Part shown: in pieces, positions 59,545 to 64,000 of the stretch | How the letters are laid out: each line of letters starts with the position of its first letter | Position numbering within the stretch: position 1 is the first letter of the stretch | Origin: Elmis aenea | Taxonomy: Eukaryota; Arthropoda; Insecta; Coleoptera; Elmidae | NCBI GenBank assembly: GCA_947652605.1 | Contig: OX393576.1 | Location: forward strand, 15,712,575-15,776,574 | Reading direction: 5' to 3' | DNA length: 64,000 nt | The notes under the pieces: generated by a model | Databases searched by the model: none | Seen by the model: only the letters and a program-made list of their open reading frames with translations | What the model was told of the DNA's origin: nothing | Translations under genes and position numbers: made by a program

Positions 59545-60606
59545 ACCAACTAAACACGTTGCGCCTACATAGGTATGCAATGTACTGAACAAAACGCCTA
59601 CTTTTGTCATTTTTAGACAACCTGCGTAACTGTTGTGTCAAATTACTTGCATGTCTATGTAGGCGTTTTGTGTAGTGGTTGCCTATCAATAGGCGCAATG
59701 TTTAGTGGGTTGCATACTGTACATTACGCCTACATGGATATGTTATCAATTTAACCTCGTTGCTACGCGGGTTGCCTGAAAATGCCGAAAGTAGGCGTTT
59801 TGTTAAGCACATTGCATACCTATGTAGGCGCAACCTGCTACGTGGGTTGCGTTTTGTATTTAAGTAGGCGCCTGTTATCAATAAATATAGTATGTTTTAG
59901 GCTTTTTCAAGCGGATTCCACACAAATAATTTATCTTTGCTACATAGTAAATAAAAGTGCAATTAGTAAAAAAATAAGTTTTTTTATATAAAAATATTTT
60001 ACATTATCAAACAAGCAGAACATTTATGATTAAAAAGTTAAACAATAACTTTAAATTTATAATACTAAAAGCTAATACTGTTTATTATTGAGCCGCTCGT
60101 TTGCAAGTGCTTTAACAAAACAAAAAGTATAGAAAATTGATAAAATAGTATACATTCATTTTTAAACTTTCTTTACAAATTTAAATTTAAATAAGCATTG
60201 TAAAAATTAATTAAAACGGGCGTAGCATTTATCAAAGGACATATAAAATGCACAAACTAGTACTAGTACGTGCCTGAAATAATTGTCTATTCTGAAATAA
60301 ATACTTTATTATTCGAGGGTCAAATGTTTTTTTGACATTCAATGCTATTAACCTAATTATTAAGGAATTTAGTTTGAACATAAAAAGTTAAACATTAATC
60401 AAGCAAGCCCTTTTTGGCACTAAAATTGTAAAAAAATCAAAAAGTGGAGTTCATCGTTTTGGCTCATAAACGACACAGTTCTATAATTTTTAAAATAATT
60501 TGACCAAAAGTAACTAAGCAAAAGAGAGGACAAAAAAAGAGAGTGAATTAAAAGATCAGGACAAAAAAAAGACATGTTCTCTTTAAAAGAGATATTCTGG
60601 CAACCC
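59545..60606. repeat. Dispersed repeat of about 1 kb (copy 2)
   Basis: 59645-60606 matches 42785-43715. Before it, 59545-59645 carries the same GCGCCTACATAGGTATGCAA and AAAACGCCTAC motifs in inverted orientation, so this copy keeps more of one end. A third, more diverged partial copy lies at about 63008-63330. Confidence 0.7.
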
Positions 60607-61117
60607 TAGCTTTGAAGCAGATGAGCTAACTTCTCTGGTGGCTTGTACCTGGAAATGATAAGGCTGGAATATTTGTTGTAATATGGGTTCAATATCTTTG
60701 CGGGAAATTTTTAATTTTCTTAAAAAGTTAAGTGTGGTAGCACACGCCTGAGATCAGTGATTACTCTTGAAGACCAATTTAAATTTTAAGTCAGAAATGT
60801 AACTATTATTTCAATTTTAATTAAAGTATTTTGTAACAAAACACCAGTTGAATCTCTTAAAATTAAAAGTTTTCTTACGGCCACACCCTCTATACCTTTG
60901 TATAAAGTATGAAATATAGAGAGTTGAGCAATTAAACAATATGTTTAATGTGTCAGTTTACATAATAGATGGCGTGCGCAGGGCAAGTTTCCGGCCACGT
61001 TAGGGGTTGTTGTGTAAATCGACACAAGCAACATGTTTGAGCTGTCAAAGAAAAAATAAAGGGCACGTAATTATATTTTAATATCGTTATTTGTTCAATG
61101 TTATCAGTTCTTTAACA
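60607..61117 (+). promoter_or_regulatory. Upstream region of the p24-family gene
   Basis: Holds the promoter and 5' UTR of the gene starting at 61118. The relatively GC-rich part is about 60965-61010 (GATGGCGTGCGCAGGGCAAG). No defined motif is claimed. Confidence 0.4.
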
Positions 61118-62553
61118 ATGGATCATTGGTTATACTTAATATTTATTTTTATTCTAAATGCAATTACTACTAACGAAACAGAACTAACTTTTGAATTACC
61201 TGATAGTGCTAAAGAATGTTTTCATGAAGAAATTAAAAAGAATACGTCAGCTACGTTAGAATTTCAGGTAAGCAATTCGTCACACATTACTATAATTATT
61301 TGATTTATTGTTTTGAACTTATATTTAGACGTGACTGCATACAATTTATTTTAGGTTGTCACTGGAGGACAGTACGATGTAGATGTTACATTAGAAGATC
61401 CAATGAAGCAAGTTATATATAAACAAGTTAAAACGCAATTTGATTCCCATACGTTCACAGCTAAACAAACGGGCGTGTATGTAGTCTGTTTTAGTAATGA
61501 ATTTTCTACTTTTTCACATAAATTAGTTTATTTTGACTTTCAAGTCGGTGATGAACAGCCACTACCAGGCATTGGGGAACATGTAACTGTGATGACTCAG
61601 GTAATCTAAAATTCATCCAAAACTTTATTTATTGTACTTGGCTTTTGTAATTTATCGTAAAAATGTGCTGAAACTTGTTGAAAATCAAACTGCGAAACAA
61701 ATTTATGATTTTAATAGCTAACATTTTATTGCTATTGAAGATTATTAATCAAGATGTAAAAGTAAATATTGAAATAAAATGTTACGACACGATTAAAAGC
61801 TTAATTTTGTTATTAAATAAAATTTGTACGGTACTAGATTTTGCCCTGGTTAATATATAAAATCATATCCTTGTAGTTTTATATTAAAACTAAACTTGTC
61901 AAAGTGGTACAGAATCTTTAAATGCTACATCATGTGCTTAATAAACTGTAAAAACTTTGTTTTACCATATTTATAAATGAATAGATTTTAAAAGTTGTTA
62001 TCATATGTAAATTTATTGCTAAATTATTTCTTTGAACTTAAGTGAATGTCATTTTCTTATCTACAGAAAACAGTTAATTGTAAAATTGTAGGAAATATTT
62101 TTTATTTGATTAAACTTAACAGCTATATTTATTGTTTGTTTTATAAAGTTTAATATATTTAATTTCAAGTTGAAAGTTACATTATTAGTGGATCTTAAAA
62201 CGCACAAGTAAAACCAGGGAATTTTTTTAATTTCCTTGTGCATCGAAAGTATCAAATACTCCTATCATATTTATTCTTTGTTTTTTGTTGAGTCCATGAT
62301 TTTTTTGTTTTAGTTGGAATCATCTGCACAGGATATCCACAAGGCATTAAATTCAATATTAGATTTTCAAACACATCATAGACTTAGAGAAGCACAGGGA
62401 AGAAAACGTGCAGAAGATCTGAACGAGAGAGTTTTGATGTGGTCAGTTTTAGAAACATTAGTTATTTTAACTATAGCCATTTTTCAAGTTGTAGTGCTAA
62501 AGAGTTTGTTTAAAGAGAAAAAACCATTTACATTAACAAATAATTTAAAATAA
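61118..62553 (+). CDS. TMED7: p24-family cargo receptor, TMED3/TMED7 type
   Basis: Three exons, 61118-61267, 61355-61600 and 62314-62553, all phase 0, give 211 residues. A signal peptide ([19 protein letters not shown]) precedes the GOLD domain: [31 protein letters not shown], and [20 protein letters not shown] with the paired cysteines. A coiled-coil region ([20 protein letters not shown]) leads to a single membrane span near residues 176-198 ([18 protein letters not shown]). The cytosolic tail is [17 protein letters not shown]. This is the p24 gamma class (human TMED3/7, fly p24-1), which cycles between ER and Golgi in COPII and COPI vesicles and selects secretory cargo. The tail ends without a terminal KKXX. 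AATAAA is near 62834. Confidence 0.95.
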
Positions 62554-63007
62554 TTCAGTTTGTAACATATGTTGTGAAAGACAAGTGTGCTTTAAACCTA
62601 AGTGTTTTTTAAATAATTGACTGTTTTTGAGGGTTGTTGATTTTCTGAAGCTTTGTAACAGTGGTATAATGTACTTGTTTTGAATGTGGATGTGGTTGCA
62701 GTATTTATATTGTTTTATATAGCCCTACAATAAATAGTATAACAAGTGTTGTTTTTATGTAGATGTAAATTTTTCGTTGAAAATTTGTATATGTTGGGTA
62801 TGTATTTATGGCTACATAATTGTAAATGTTAAACAATAAACTTTAAATTTATTATTTGATATCTAATTTAAATTTCTTTTCAGTGGTTAACAGGTTTCTG
62901 GGTACCTACAAGCAATGTCTTCTGAGCTTAATTTATATTGTTTCTTAATTAATTACCAAGGTAGTAGTTAATGTTATTGGAAGTGACATATGAGCCATTC
63001 ATAGGCC
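62554..63007 (+). other. 3' UTR and flank of the p24-family gene
   Basis: Sequence after the stop includes AATAAACTTTAAATTTA near 62836, the likely polyadenylation signal. Nothing else was recognised before the repeat at 63008. Confidence 0.5.
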
Positions 63008-63330
63008 AACTCGATTAACTCCACAAAACAAAAAGTAGGGAAAACTGATAGAATAGTAGTCTTTTTTTAAAATTCTTTTTTAAATTTAAATAACCATTGT
63101 AGGATGTATTATTACAGGTGTATCTTTTATATAAAAGTATAAAATACATGAAATAGTATTTCCCAAAAATAATTGTTTTTTTGAAAAAAAAACTAAGTTT
63201 AAATGTTTTGTCGTTTAGTGGTATTAAACCTAATTTTTAAGCAAAGTTATTTTAAATATAAAAAGTTAAGCATCAATCAAGTGCTTTGGCAATAAAATCT
63301 AAAAACATTCAAAAAGTGGAGTTAATCAAT
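63008..63330. repeat. Partial, diverged copy 3 of the 1-kb dispersed repeat
   Basis: CAAAACAAAAAGTAGGGAAA, TAACCATTGTA, ATTAAACCTAATT and CAAAAAGTGGAGTTAATC follow the order seen at about 60110-60450 and 43270-43580, with many changes. Confidence 0.55.
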
Positions 63331-63410
63331 TTGGCAACTTTTATGAAAAAAAATGCAAAATTTAACTTTTTTTAAAAATATTAATACAACTTACTAATTT
63401 TAAAGTATAT

Positions 63411-64000
63411 ACAGGGATGCGCAAAAGTATGGAAACAGACAAATATCTAAAATACTATAGCAGATATAGCAATGAAATTTTGTATCCAAGCGTTATGGTA
63501 TTTTTCGGATTCGATGAAAATATTAAGGTTGCAATGCAACTTTCTATTCAACAGGAAACGAACTTAAACTCTGAAATTTTAAACATCGATAACTCATTTT
63601 TCTTCAATACAACACCCATATATTATTACAGTCTTGTAGAAAATTTGATTCGTCTTTCAAAAACATTAACCATGTTTCATACCTAAAACTAATAATTTCG
63701 AGATATCGCAATTTTTATGTAAAGGCAACGTAATATTTTTGAGTAGGCTATGAAGGAAGACAGCAGTAATTTAGAAACAATTGAAAGATCAAAACAAGAA
63801 AGTTATTATATAATCTTTTCCTCACTTATTTTTGAAATTTTTTATAATGCAGATGTAATTTTACGATTTTTTCGTTTAAATCGAGGTTTTTTAAAATTAT
63901 GCATTTATTCATTGGATCAGTGTGATGGGACAATTACTAAATCCTATAAACTAATTTTTTGTGTTTCTACAATATGATTTTCGGTCCAACCGGTTTCAAC
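63411..64000. mobile_element. Left end of a transposon-like element, right end outside window
   Basis: Starts TACAGGGATGCGCAAAAGTA at a TA. The frame at 63417-63686 contains no recognised domain and is probably not a gene. The element cannot be classified without its other end. Confidence 0.4.

Overview
The window is nuclear DNA of an insect. It is AT-rich, with intron-containing genes, GT-AG introns and many small DNA transposons. The protein sequences fit a holometabolous insect, perhaps a beetle, but the order is an inference. Nothing bacterial, viral or CRISPR-like was seen.

From 1 to about 32 kb the window is mostly gene-poor. It holds foldback elements, hAT, Harbinger and mariner-type miniature elements and decayed LINE pieces. 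The only solid host coding sequence there is the 3' terminal exon of an unidentified gene (16169-16834, +). Two neighbouring Harbinger-like elements (18969-19753 and 19922-20535) each keep a MADF-type reading frame.

From 32 to 55 kb lies a compact cluster of housekeeping genes. A JAZF1-like zinc-finger gene (32000-36860, -) is divergent from the mitochondrial ATP synthase subunit c gene (37684-41996, +), which has two complete alternative last exons. Then come RpL15 (44874-46016, +) and eIF4B (46482-54753, +). Introns carry three structured RNA genes: two box C/D snoRNAs in RpL15 with U14-like and U32-like 18S rRNA guides, and a nuclear RNase P RNA in eIF4B intron 2 (48487-48766). So one stretch encodes parts of tRNA maturation, rRNA modification, the ribosome, translation initiation and ATP synthesis.

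From 55 to 64 kb there is a three-level transposon nest (55.2-57.9 kb), a broken serine protease homolog on the minus strand that also contains a small transposon (about 57.97-58.67 kb), a tandem array of roughly 174 bp units (58.7-59.5 kb), a dispersed 1 kb repeat that also occurs at 42.8 kb, and a p24-family cargo receptor gene (TMED3/7 type, 61118-62553, +).

Exon structures were built by hand from splice signals, reading phase and family knowledge. No alignment, transcript or database search was run.
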